Part shown: positions 10,701 through 19,356 of the stretch, piece by piece
Layout: every line of letters starts with the position of its first letter
Position numbering within the stretch: position 1 is the first letter of the stretch
Assembly (NCBI GenBank): GCA_028690665.1
Contig: JAQVAV010000018.1
Location: 1 to 64,000, forward strand
Direction of reading: 5' to 3'
DNA length: 64,000 nt
Origin: Paludibacter sp.
GTDB lineage: Bacteria; Bacteroidota; Bacteroidia; Bacteroidales; Paludibacteraceae
Notes under the pieces: generated by a model
What the model was told of the DNA's origin: nothing
The model's database searches: none
What the model saw: only the letters and a program-made list of their open reading frames with translations
Made by a program: the position numbers and the translations under genes

Positions 10701-11377
10701 ACGACAATTTGACCTCTCTGAAAACGACGCCTTCGGTAATTACACCATCATCCAATTATACCGAAGGAACTTATGTATTTTACCGTGATGGAAAATATTA
10801 TTTTACATGGTCATACGGTAACACCGGAAATGCAGACTATTGCGTGTATTACGGCTATTCAACCTCTCCTACCGGTTCGATCACTATACCATCGAATAAT
10901 AAAATCTTGTCAAAAAATACAACCTTAGGAATCAACGGCCCGGGTCATAACTCGATCATTCAAATTCCGGGTAAAGATGAATGGTACATTGTTTATCACC
11001 GTATCTCTCGCCCAAATGGCATCAACAGTACCAGCCCGTCACCGGGTAACGTACGTGAACTTTGTATTGATAAACTTGAATTTAATGAGGATGGCACTAT
11101 CAAATCAGTTGTACCTACTCTTGAAGGTATCAGCCCTGTTAATCTGGGTGGAAATGTAAGTTCTGTTACTCAAACTTCTAAAGATAGTGATAATGGCAAT
11201 CTGCAAAACATTGAAGTCTATAATATCTCCGGAATAAAGATAAGCTACAAAAACCAGTTACCGGTAGGAGTTTATATTTTGAAAAAAACTTATGAAAACG
11301 GGCATGTTGTTTTTGAAAAAGTATTGTTATCTCAAAATATGAACTCTCTCAGGCAATATAACAGTTTACTTCAGTAA
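7763..11377 (+). CDS. Secreted multidomain GH43 protein with two GH43 domains and a T9SS-type tail
   Basis: This 1204-residue protein has a signal peptide (about 1-23), a LamG/concanavalin-like domain (about 25-245), two atrophied bacterial Ig-like domains (about 255-430) and two five-bladed GH43 propellers. The first propeller carries its catalytic-base candidate D488 in GVRDPHIMRG. The second carries D828 in YYADPEVLY. Conserved WAPE segments follow in both (ITRAWAPETF and GNAWAPCIIE). The C-terminal 60 residues look like a short T9SS sorting tail (NISGIKISYKNQLPVGVYIL). GH43 enzymes are mainly arabinanases, arabinofuranosidases and xylosidases. ATG 7763 begins a better signal peptide than ATG 7751. 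It is likely a cell-surface arabinan-degrading enzyme. Confidence 0.88.
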   Translation: MKRGPILFIFLYFISFVSMKAEIPADGLQLHYSFETVSGSVVSDASGNGYNGTLEGGAAVETEGNFNVLRLGTDNGYLDMGTNTGNLIATLSDFTVATYLYISPDVTITENGNFAWTFSTSAACSQTAGKYIAYRVNTQRYAQTTAGWGSENALTVGTAADKGVWHHVVYTQSGTTGTIYIDGQVAKIGTISLQPKNIGSATSYNWLGRPQFSSDSYLKGASYTDFRIYNRALTATEINSFVDTLSDLNYVADSAAVEQAKTDLAISGLDAVKYNLALPATTGDDVNISWSSSNTAYLTSDGKIIRPALGEDTASVTLTATLSKGDYSVTKDFTVTILPEITDQEAVESDADDIDINAGKCYYLGQIKLPLEGDEGSTITWKSAESDYLTNSGTVVKLPAKGEGTKTVVLTATISRADASVTKDYNICINEDEGYAGYLWVYFTGNTAYTQENIFFALSSDGYNYKTLNSGNYVIKADTISNMNGVRDPHIMRGADGKYYMVATDMRASLGWSSNHGIVLMKSDDMIHWSHSAIDIQAKYSNFSNITRAWAPETFYDEETGKYMIYFSMRTSDSNSYDIIYYAYANDDFTDLATEPKILFDNGVSTIDGCIVKRDGKYNLFFKTEDAADKGYKKAVSDQLTEGYVLQDKYLDQSDDAVEGACVFKLNNQEKYILMYDLYTTGKYEFTVSDSLDNFRTVTAGVSRDFAPRHGTIMGITQEEAQRLAEKWGSSSMVTFGTALSPQVKPINIEVDETNGTVFIPVEYGTDLTSFDPQITSPVAGVSVTPQGAQDFSHGAVSYTLSLNDTDKTYSVTAAVDNNPAIEGYYADPEVLYSEKTGKFYIYPTSDGFASWGGYYFKVFSSDDLVNWADEGVIIDMHDTGQITWANGNAWAPCIIEKKINGKYKYVFYFSGGKDGGSKKLGYAVADNPTGPFTVSSEPLISSSPTGSGQQIDSDVFTDPGSGKTYLYWGNGYMAVAELNDNLTSLKTTPSVITPSSNYTEGTYVFYRDGKYYFTWSYGNTGNADYCVYYGYSTSPTGSITIPSNNKILSKNTTLGINGPGHNSIIQIPGKDEWYIVYHRISRPNGINSTSPSPGNVRELCIDKLEFNEDGTIKSVVPTLEGISPVNLGGNVSSVTQTSKDSDNGNLQNIEVYNISGIKISYKNQLPVGVYILKKTYENGHVVFEKVLLSQNMNSLRQYNSLLQ

Positions 11378-11547
11378 ACAAAACCATAACTATATTCAGA
11401 CAGACATTAACCTAAATACTTTTTGAGACATTTTACACTAGGCATTTTGATATATATAACTTATTTACAATAATTTACTGAAAATTAGAAGTAAGACAGA
11501 ACCTTTTCAAAGTTAAATGCTAATTTACTTAACTCAATATTAAAACA

Positions 11548-12084
11548 ATGAAAGATCTTATTAAGAATAAAATGAAACGAGCAGTTTTTATGTTAAAAGC
11601 AAAGGAGTATAATATATCGGAAATAGCATATATCCTTGGCTTTAAAGATCCGAAATACTTTAGTCGTTGTTTTAAACAATATTCCGAATATTCACCAAGT
11701 AAATACAGGCTAAACGTTTGGAATATTACGTCCAATGAAGTGATCAATAAAGGCTTTATTCAACAAGTAGTCCGGTTACTCAAAACAAAATCTATAAACG
11801 AAGTTAATTCATTGTCAAACGAAATTGCTCACGATTTAAATGTTTCAAGATCTACTTTATCCAGGAGAATTAAACAAAGTACGGGTTTGTCCCCAACACG
11901 TTTTTTCAAAAAAACAAGGTTAGACATGGCTAAAGATTTGCTGAGGAACAATTCTTCAATCATGGATGTGGCTTATCAGTGCGGATTTAAGGAAAGTAAT
12001 TATTTCAGTAAATGTTTCCGGTCCGAATTCGGACATACTCCAAGAGAATATATGTTTGGAAATAGTTGTGTGAAATACAAGTAG
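11548..12084 (+). CDS. AraC-type DNA-binding protein with one and a half HTH domains
   Basis: This 178-residue protein has no sensor region. Residues about 5-53 are the C-terminal half of an AraC domain (NISEIAYILGFKDPKYFSRC, YSPSKYR). Residues about 65-172 form a complete AraC domain (LSNEIAHDLNVSRSTLSRRI, then DVAYQCGFKESNYFSKCF and HTPREYM). The layout suggests the remains of a longer regulator, such as a hybrid two-component protein, or a duplication. The next gene begins 12 bases later. It may regulate the surrounding GH43 genes, but no target site was recognised. Confidence 0.8.
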   Translation: MKDLIKNKMKRAVFMLKAKEYNISEIAYILGFKDPKYFSRCFKQYSEYSPSKYRLNVWNITSNEVINKGFIQQVVRLLKTKSINEVNSLSNEIAHDLNVSRSTLSRRIKQSTGLSPTRFFKKTRLDMAKDLLRNNSSIMDVAYQCGFKESNYFSKCFRSEFGHTPREYMFGNSCVKYK

Positions 12085-12095
12085 TAATTAGTTAT

Positions 12096-13430
12096 ATGAA
12101 CATATTTAACAATACAATAAGGTTTGGATTTATATGCATATTATGTAATTTATATTCCATTAGTTTGTTTTCGCAACAGGAAAATGAATCCTCACTATAT
12201 GCTCCTAATTCTTATATAGTTTATCCCGGAAACAGCATCTCCATTCCGGTACAAAAAGCTTTTGGCGTATGGCAAAATATCCAGACATTGAAAGCCACCG
12301 CGCCTGATTTGTCGGAAAATGTGAGTGCCGAATTGTTGTGGCAGGATACCCCGGGGCTTATATCCGGAGTTCAGGTTGATGATACGAGCGCCAGCGAGAA
12401 TGCACTTATCAATGTCACTACAAACTCCAAAAGCGGTAACGCGGTTGTATGCGTAAAAGTCGGAAATGTGATACGATGGAGCTGGCACATTTGGGTAACG
12501 GATTACCTGCCTGACAACCAAAATATTGAATACGACACAGAAGGCAGAAGGCTCACTTTTATGTCGATGAATCTGGGAGCAATCAGTTGGTCTGCAAATG
12601 ATCATACATCTTATGGCTTATTGTACCAATATGGACGAAAAGATCCTTTTCCTGCGTCGAAATCAGATTCGCTTGAGACAAATTATAGTTTTGGCAGTGA
12701 TACAATTTATGATATAAGCAATAATATCCTAAACAGTACCGCCGAAAAAGTAACTGCTGAAAATAATCTGGCTAACACAATCACAAACCCGTTGAGTTTT
12801 TATTTCGGAAATAGTGCAAATGTAAATGACTGGTACAGTGTAAATGATGTTCACAACGACACTTTATGGAGCGGAACAAATGGCCGTAAAGGTATTTTTG
12901 ATCCCTCACCCGAAGGCTGGCGGGTACCATCATCCGATCAAATACCCGCTGATCTGCCGATGGTAATCAACGATGTTTTTTCGATGGGTGGCAGTCGGGA
13001 TTATACCGACGGATCTTTTTTTATGACCGGAAATTATGGTATGTACTGGTCGGCTACTCCTAATTCTCCGTTGGCGTATTATATGTTCTTATCGGAACCT
13101 CTCACCGAAACCCAAAGTTCCCATTACCGTGCCAATGGATATGCAATTCGTTGTATAAAAGATGACGGTTCTGTTGCAGGTATTGTGAATATGGAGAACA
13201 GCAAATCACCGGTTGTTGTATCGTCAGAAAATAAAGAAATAACTGTACTTCTACAAGACAATCTGTATACAGGAGCTTTAGTGTGTGTTTATAACATAAA
13301 TGGAATACTGCTTTCAAAAGTTCCCTTGAACAGCTCACGTACGATTGTTACAAGTAATGTAGCACCGGGTATTTATTTTGTCAGAATATATGGTGCAGAG
13401 AATTTTGTTACAAAAATACTTGTCAAATAA
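12096..13430 (+). CDS. Secreted FISUMP-domain protein with T9SS tail
   Basis: This 444-residue exported protein has a signal peptide (MNIFNNTIRFGF..LFSQ) and an N-terminal Ig-like region. A Fib_succ_major (FISUMP) type domain spans about 155-370, recognisable from FMSMNLGA, GLLYQYGRKDPFPA, SPEGWRVPSSDQIP, MYWSATP and NGYAIRCIKDDG. The last 70 residues are a T9SS sorting tail ending in GIYFVRIYGAENFVTKILVK. The molecular function of FISUMP domains is not established; they are common on surface proteins. An upstream in-frame start at 12066 would overlap the regulator and spoil the signal peptide. It sits between two GH43 genes and probably shares their transcript. Confidence 0.75.
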   Translation: MNIFNNTIRFGFICILCNLYSISLFSQQENESSLYAPNSYIVYPGNSISIPVQKAFGVWQNIQTLKATAPDLSENVSAELLWQDTPGLISGVQVDDTSASENALINVTTNSKSGNAVVCVKVGNVIRWSWHIWVTDYLPDNQNIEYDTEGRRLTFMSMNLGAISWSANDHTSYGLLYQYGRKDPFPASKSDSLETNYSFGSDTIYDISNNILNSTAEKVTAENNLANTITNPLSFYFGNSANVNDWYSVNDVHNDTLWSGTNGRKGIFDPSPEGWRVPSSDQIPADLPMVINDVFSMGGSRDYTDGSFFMTGNYGMYWSATPNSPLAYYMFLSEPLTETQSSHYRANGYAIRCIKDDGSVAGIVNMENSKSPVVVSSENKEITVLLQDNLYTGALVCVYNINGILLSKVPLNSSRTIVTSNVAPGIYFVRIYGAENFVTKILVK

Positions 13431-13445
13431 GAAATTGCTGAAAAT

Positions 13446-16400
13446 ATGAAAAAAAGACTTATATCATTCGCTGGTTTTATTTTGTGTGTGTCGGCATTTC
13501 CTCTTTTTTCAAAAGCAGATATAAGCAGCAGACTTATATTGAATTATGAATTTAAGGATACTACAGGAAGCACGACGATTACAGATTCATCGCCTGAAGG
13601 CAATGACGGAACAATTAAAGGTTCCGGAGCAAGTATTGCCGATGGTGTATTGACTTTACCCGGAGGCGCATCCGGTTCTTCTGCTGGTTATGTTCAGCTT
13701 CCAACAGGAATGTTCGATAATCAGGATACTCTGACAATTTCCGTCTGGTTGAAAAACGAAACCGGCTCCGGTAATTATGCGGCCATGTTCTTTGGCACTA
13801 CCGAGTCGAAACCTGTTCAGTATTGGCTTTTGAACCCGGCTAATCCGTCAGGATTGCTTAAATCTGTTATAACCAACTCAAACAACACATCATCTCCATG
13901 GACTACCGAATACGGTTTTTCTCCTTCAACTTCGTCGCAGGGCATTGCAGGCCCGACCACCGATAGCAACTGGGGGTTGTACACGACCGTGATTACGCCG
14001 ACAATGATTCGGGTTTACTACAATGGAACAAAAATAGGTGATGTGGCTATAACCCGTAAAGTGAGCGATTTCGGAACAAATTTAGTAGCGTATATTGGAC
14101 GCTCTTCATACAGCGACAAGTTTTATCAGGGGAAAATAAAACGGGTGAAAATTTACGATACTGTTTTGTCCGATAAGGATGTAAAAAATGAATACTATGC
14201 AGGATTAGGTTCGGAAGCAACATTGGCGGCTTTGAATGACGATATAGACGCCATTTCGTTCCCCGAAACAGAAATAATCAATGATTTAACTTTGCCCGAT
14301 TCAGGTGGAAATGGCAGTGTTATAACTTGGGCATCTTCCGATATTGCATATATCAGCGAAAATGGTCACGTTACACGGAGCAACAGTAATGACCGTAAAG
14401 TTTTACTGACTGCCACCTGCGAACTGGGTGGACAAACGGTTACAAAATCGTTTGTTATAAAAATTTTGGCAAACACGCCTGAAAAGAATTTACAATATAT
14501 TATCAATCAACTGGATTTGGGAATTTCCTATGTAACCGAAGATATTACCTTGCCAACGATTGATGGATATTCAGTATCGTGGAAAAGTAGCAACAGCGCA
14601 TTACTCGATAGTGACGGAAAAGTTAGCCGTCCGGCTGTTGGCGCAGGAGATCAGGAAGTAGTACTTACGGCTACTGTTTCAGAAGGAGACTTGTCTGTGT
14701 CAAAAGAATTTAAAGTAACTGTTGCCGAAGAAGACTATGCTTATTTAATGAGTTATATCCAAACCGGAAGCACAACAAGGACAAATAGTCTTTTCATTGC
14801 TAACAGTCAGGATGAATCAACTTACACAGCATTAAATAATGGAAAAGCCATTGTTTATCCGTTGCTGGGGACAAAAAAATTCCGGTTGCCGTGGCTGTTC
14901 AGAAAGCCTGACGGTACTTTCGGCCTGATTGCTACGGATAATAATCAAAACGGAGTTATTGTTTTTCATTCTCCGGATTTGATTAATTATACTGATGAAA
15001 ATTATCTTGTTTTAAATAATTCCATCACTATTCAGAATTTTATTTGTAGTTATGACAATGCTAAACTTGCTTATGGCATTAAATGGCAGGCAAGTGATGG
15101 TAAATATTACGAAAGTATAACTAAAGATTTTATAACAATTGATTCTACTTTCGAAATATCTGCATTTTTACGCCCTGTGGTTAATGCTACCTCCTACCCA
15201 ACCGGAGCGCTTGATCGTAGTACGATTTCCCTGACAAAATCCGAATACGATAAAGTAGTAACAAAATATGCCGAAATTACCAATACGGGTATCGCTGCTC
15301 TGGCAAATGTAGAAATTCAGAAAAGCGGACAACTTAGCCTTCCGGACAGAGTTACGGCACAATATAGCGACGGATCTTCCAAGCAGTTGGGAGTGATATG
15401 GGACGAAACATCGATGAATAGTATCGATGTGAATACCCCGGGGACTTATACCGTCAATGGTGTTGTGCAACAACCGGAATACAGTACTCCGTTAATTGAA
15501 CAAAGAGCCGATCCGTACATAACAAAGGGAGATGATGGATATTATTATTTTACAGCTTCGTATCCAATGACCAGTTCGAGCGATGCTGAGGGATATGACC
15601 GCGTGATTTTGCGTCGTGCAACCACCATCGAAGGATTGGCTACTGCTGATGAAGTCACTATCTGGGACGAAAAGAATACAACATCTGCCTATCGATATGT
15701 GTGGGCACCGGAAATTCACAAAATCAACGGAACGTGGTATGTATTCTTTACAGCATCTACAAGCAGTAGCAGTGTCTGGACTATCCGTCCGCGTGTCATT
15801 GTTTGCAATCAGGGCGAGAAAGATCCAATGACTGCCTCCTGTTGGGAAACATCCGGACATTTGATGGAACCCGTTGCCAATGACAATATCTCGTTTACGG
15901 CTTTCTCTCTGGATATGACACATTTCGAAAATAATGGAACTCATTACATAGCCTGGGCACAGGCAATTAACGGTTATTCAAGTATAGCCATTGCATCGGT
16001 TGATCCTCAGCAACCCTGGGTGTTGACAAGTCCGTACACCCTTTTGACAGCACCTGCTTATGCATGGGAAAAAGATGCCGATCAGGTAGATGAAGGGCCG
16101 GCGGTTATTAAACACGATGGAAAAGTTTACGTGGCGTTCTCTGCATCTTCCGTAAATTCAACCTATTGTGTGGGATTAATGTATGCCGATGAAAACTCCG
16201 ATTTATTGAATACTGATTCATGGACAAAAGTGAGGTATCCGTTACTGACTACAGATGACTTACCTGATACACAATCGGGGCCGGGACATAATTCATTTAC
16301 TGTGGACGAATATGGAAATCCCGTGATTGTCTATCATGCACGTAATCCTAGCGAGATAACTACCAATAATTTGTATGATCCGGGGCGGCATACTTTTGTA

Positions 16401-16508
16401 AAGAGCCTGAATTTTGCTGTTGATGAAACTCCTGTTTTAAATATGACAAACAACCAAGAGCTGGATTCCCAATATAAAAATGTCTCCGTACAGGTTGTAG
16501 TGAAGTAA
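13446..16508 (+). CDS. Secreted multidomain GH43 protein with a degenerate first propeller
   Basis: This 1020-residue protein has a signal peptide (about 1-24), a LamG domain (about 28-250) and two atrophied Ig-like domains (about 255-430). A shortened GH43-like region follows (about 430-600). A Big_4-like Ig domain (about 610-675) and a complete GH43 propeller (about 680-985) complete it. The active propeller has D689 in RADPYITKG, the WAPEIHKINGTWYVFFTAS blade and E883 in VDEGPAVIKHDG. In the first GH43-like region the expected RDP motif reads FRLPWLFRKPDG, lacking the catalytic Asp. No T9SS tail is seen. It starts 15 bases after the FISUMP gene, so the two are probably co-transcribed. Likely an arabinan or arabinoxylan side-chain enzyme. 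Confidence 0.87.
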   Translation: MKKRLISFAGFILCVSAFPLFSKADISSRLILNYEFKDTTGSTTITDSSPEGNDGTIKGSGASIADGVLTLPGGASGSSAGYVQLPTGMFDNQDTLTISVWLKNETGSGNYAAMFFGTTESKPVQYWLLNPANPSGLLKSVITNSNNTSSPWTTEYGFSPSTSSQGIAGPTTDSNWGLYTTVITPTMIRVYYNGTKIGDVAITRKVSDFGTNLVAYIGRSSYSDKFYQGKIKRVKIYDTVLSDKDVKNEYYAGLGSEATLAALNDDIDAISFPETEIINDLTLPDSGGNGSVITWASSDIAYISENGHVTRSNSNDRKVLLTATCELGGQTVTKSFVIKILANTPEKNLQYIINQLDLGISYVTEDITLPTIDGYSVSWKSSNSALLDSDGKVSRPAVGAGDQEVVLTATVSEGDLSVSKEFKVTVAEEDYAYLMSYIQTGSTTRTNSLFIANSQDESTYTALNNGKAIVYPLLGTKKFRLPWLFRKPDGTFGLIATDNNQNGVIVFHSPDLINYTDENYLVLNNSITIQNFICSYDNAKLAYGIKWQASDGKYYESITKDFITIDSTFEISAFLRPVVNATSYPTGALDRSTISLTKSEYDKVVTKYAEITNTGIAALANVEIQKSGQLSLPDRVTAQYSDGSSKQLGVIWDETSMNSIDVNTPGTYTVNGVVQQPEYSTPLIEQRADPYITKGDDGYYYFTASYPMTSSSDAEGYDRVILRRATTIEGLATADEVTIWDEKNTTSAYRYVWAPEIHKINGTWYVFFTASTSSSSVWTIRPRVIVCNQGEKDPMTASCWETSGHLMEPVANDNISFTAFSLDMTHFENNGTHYIAWAQAINGYSSIAIASVDPQQPWVLTSPYTLLTAPAYAWEKDADQVDEGPAVIKHDGKVYVAFSASSVNSTYCVGLMYADENSDLLNTDSWTKVRYPLLTTDDLPDTQSGPGHNSFTVDEYGNPVIVYHARNPSEITTNNLYDPGRHTFVKSLNFAVDETPVLNMTNNQELDSQYKNVSVQVVVK

Positions 16509-16545
16509 GCTGTTAATCTCAATAAAATCCATAATCATCAATATA

Positions 16546-17760
16546 GTGTTTCATAAATTCGGATACAATGAAAAACTCAAAATTATTCCTATATTGTTAT
16601 TTGTAGTAATTACAACCGGCGAAATTTCAGCTCAGATTAATGATAAAGCACCAATAATGGGCTGAGCCAGTTGGAATTATTTTTCGGTTAATATCAATGA
16701 CTCAATTATCAAAGCGCAAACAGATGCTTTGGTTTCATCCGGGCTTGCTGTGGCTGGTTATCAATACATAAATATTGATGATGTTTTTTTTGATAATCGA
16801 AACGATGCTGGAACGCTGAAAATCGATTCCGATAGGCAGAGGTCTGACGGGGGATGAAGACAAAAGCATGTTTGCAATGTGGTGTATCATGTCATCACCG
16901 CTCGTTTTGGGAAATGACCTTTCAAATATAACTCAACAAACGATTGATTTGGTAACTAATGAAGAACTAATCGCGATAAATTAGGATACCACCGGAATGC
17001 AGGCTCAACTGGCTGCAATACCTGCTACTGATTTAGAAGTCTGGTCCAAACCTCTGAATGGAAAACAAAGCAATGAGCGGGCTGTTGTACTTTTTAATCG
17101 TAATTCAACAGTAGCTTCCATGACTGTAAGCTGGAATGACATCAATCTTGATGGGCCAACTATTGTTGGTAATTTATTGGAACATACAGATTTGGGAACA
17201 ATGGATGCCGGATACACAACCATGGTTCCGGCTCATGAAGTTACAGTGCTTAAAGTCATTGGTAATGCCCGTTAAAAGAAGACTTTCGAAGCAGAATATT
17301 CCTGAATAAATAACTTTAATATTACAAAAACAGTACAGTTGTGGCAGATCAGGGACGAGCTGTTACTAATACAAGTTGCTCGGGAGGAGCCTGTGCCGGC
17401 TGGATAGGAAACAGTACAGACAATTATATTGAATGGCGCGATATCTAATGTCACTTCATCTGGATATTACCCTTGTACACTTACTTACAAAAGCGGAGAA
17501 AACCGAAATGCCACTATAAGCGTAAACGGAGTTGATACAGCACTTACAAATCTCAATTCGGGAGGTTTGGAGTACATTTACTGATATTTCTTTTCCGGTG
17601 CAATTGCAGAAAGGATATAACACAATACGCATCTCGAATCAGTCAGGTTGGTTACCTGATATTGACAAAATTGAATTTGATTTTTCAGAAATATCTGCCG
17701 GGATAATTAATGCATCTAAAAAGAATAATAAAAATATATTCGTGACGAAGTCCGGGAAAA
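16546..17760 (+). pseudogene. GH27 alpha-galactosidase-type gene with CBM35/CBM6-like domain, broken
   Basis: The remains of a secreted GH27 enzyme (alpha-galactosidase or beta-L-arabinopyranosidase) are spread over several frames. The start encodes a signal peptide and KAPIMG-stop-ASWNYFSVN, where a conserved Trp codon is TGA at 16663-16665, then YQYINIDDVFFDNR. The catalytic middle is deleted near 16820-16850. It resumes with DEDKSMFAMWCIMSSPLVLG, contains a TAG at 16982-16984, and continues through the C-terminal beta domain (16997-17275). A galactose-binding-type CBM follows (TFTDISFPVQLQKGYNTIRI, SGWLPDIDKIEF). The 3' end joins the IS5 remnant. It is certainly non-functional. Confidence 0.85.
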
Positions 17761-18276
17761 ATTCTATGCTTAATATTTTAGTACATGAGTCTGATGTTCA
17801 ATGCATATCCAAATGCAAAGAGCACAAAAAGCATGAGTTTGGTAATAAAGTTTCGATTATCTATACCCAAACAACGGGAGTGATTATCAGGGCTATGGGA
17901 TTTAGAAATCCTTATGATGGACATACCATAGAGCCGGCACTGGAACAAGCGGAAAGACTATTGGGCAAAAGAACAATAAAAACGTTGATTGGAGATAGGG
18001 GCTACAAAGGTAAAAGACAGGTTAAGAAAACGACAATCGAAGTTCCAAAACCTTTTAGCAACAAAAAACAAACTCAATACCAACAAAATAAGCTGAAAAA
18101 ACAATTTAAAAGAAGGGCAGCCATAGAACCCATAAACGGTCATTTAAAAAACAGACCATCGCTTAAATCGTAATTTCTACAAAGGAATTACAGGCGATAA
18201 TATTAATGTGCTACTTGCTGTAGCTGCATTTAACTTCAAAAAGATGATGAACAAATGGTTTCATTTTAGAATATAG
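17761..18276 (+). mobile_element. Truncated IS5-family transposase
   Basis: The sequence encodes the C-terminal part of an IS5-type DDE transposase: SDVQCISKCKEHKKHEFGNK, GFRNPYDGHTIEPALEQAE, TLIGDRGYKGKRQ and RRAAIEPINGHLK. A one-base insertion near 18150 shifts the frame. Removing it restores HLKNDHRLNRNFYKGITGD and a normal end with stop at 18274-18276. The N-terminal half is missing, and the frame runs directly out of the GH27-CBM remnant. The bases to 18497 show no gene. Confidence 0.8.
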
Positions 18277-18497
18277 AATTAGATTGAATAACTACAAATT
18301 TAACACTCATATAACCAAAACCTGTAGAACTTTTTCATACAACAGGGGTATATGTTTTTTCTGATCACATGAATTAAAACTTATATAAGTTTCTTAACCA
18401 GTGTTCCTCAAAATTATCAAATACAATTCTTTCTGCTAAAGTTATTGTAAAACAGATCAAAAAATATTCGACTGTCAGTAGCGTGGAAAAATCTCCA

Positions 18498-18761
18498 TTA
18501 ACCTTTTGATTTTCTACTCAAAAAATTTTTATATCTGCGTTCATTTTCATACCAGCCGGCAACACTCATAAAGGCACCACTGGCAACCCCGAGACTATTC
18601 TCCAAGAAATCGGCATCTTTGAAAATAAAAAACTTTATCAAGAGACTACCAACAAAGCAACAGGCCGCGTAAAATAGTCCGGAAGCTATGCAATAAAAAA
18701 ATTTAGACTTTGTTCGCCAAAAACTCCATTTCGAAATTGATTTTTGAGAGTATATTATCAT
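18498..18761 (-). CDS. Small hypothetical membrane protein
   Basis: This possible 87-residue protein starts at the ATG at 18761, 23 bases after the end of the NlpC/P60 gene. A longer version from 18833 would overlap that gene. It has two hydrophobic stretches (FFYCIASGLFYAACCFVGSL and around LGVASGAFMSVAGW) and a basic C-terminus. I do not recognise a family. The position suggests co-transcription with the upstream peptidase gene. Confidence 0.45.
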   Translation of the reverse strand: MIIYSQKSISKWSFWRTKSKFFYCIASGLFYAACCFVGSLLIKFFIFKDADFLENSLGVASGAFMSVAGWYENERRYKNFLSRKSKG

Positions 18762-18783
18762 AACCGTTATGTTTTTTAATTTA

Positions 18784-19344
18784 CTACCGGACCCTTCCTG
18801 CGCAAACCCAGGTTCGCTGATAATATGGTTCATTTAAACTACTTACAATAACTCCACGGGAGGAAGATGCGTGTAAAAACTTATCTTCTTTCAAATAAAT
18901 CCCCACATGGTTAATGCCTTTCGTTCGTTTACTGCTTGTATTAAAGAAGACCAAATCTCCCTCCCGTAGGCGGGACTTTCTGATTTTACGGCAATTCTGC
19001 TCCATAATGGCTGCAGAACTACGTTCCAGGAATTTTCCGTAAACCTTTTTATAAATTGACCGGACCAAACAACTACAATCAACCCCGGTGTATGAACAAC
19101 CACCTTCGACATGTGGTACATGCAACCACAAAGCCGCCTCTTTGTAAAGAACAATATTATCTTTATGATTCTTTGTTATTCCTAATGCGTCGTAAGCTTC
19201 TTTTACCTGCCGTTTTTCGAGTACCCGGGTGCTGCTGCAACTATATAATATTATAAAAGGGAGTAGGATGATCAGAAGCCGATATAATTTAAAATAAACC
19301 TGCTTCGTACGCAAAAACCTGCTTCTAACTGTATAAAATTCCAT
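18784..19344 (-). CDS. NlpC/P60-family cell-wall peptidase lipoprotein
   Basis: This 186-residue protein has a hydrophobic N-terminal segment ending in the lipobox LYSC (Cys36), so it is probably a lipoprotein. The NlpC/P60 domain has catalytic Cys90 in GVDCSCLV, where the usual DCSG has Cys in place of Gly. The His residues lie in INHVGIYL and FLHASSSRGV. Such enzymes hydrolyse D-Glu-diaminopimelate-type bonds in peptidoglycan stem peptides. It lies 12 bases downstream of the methyltransferase gene and probably shares its transcript. Confidence 0.85.
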   Translation of the reverse strand: MEFYTVRSRFLRTKQVYFKLYRLLIILLPFIILYSCSSTRVLEKRQVKEAYDALGITKNHKDNIVLYKEAALWLHVPHVEGGCSYTGVDCSCLVRSIYKKVYGKFLERSSAAIMEQNCRKIRKSRLREGDLVFFNTSSKRTKGINHVGIYLKEDKFLHASSSRGVIVSSLNEPYYQRTWVCAGRVR

Positions 19345-19356
19345 AGCGATATCGGA

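Noticed and set aside
15492-15944. 150-codon minus-strand frame inside the second GH43 gene
   Set aside because: It lies antisense to the conserved GH43 propeller and lacks any recognisable motif.
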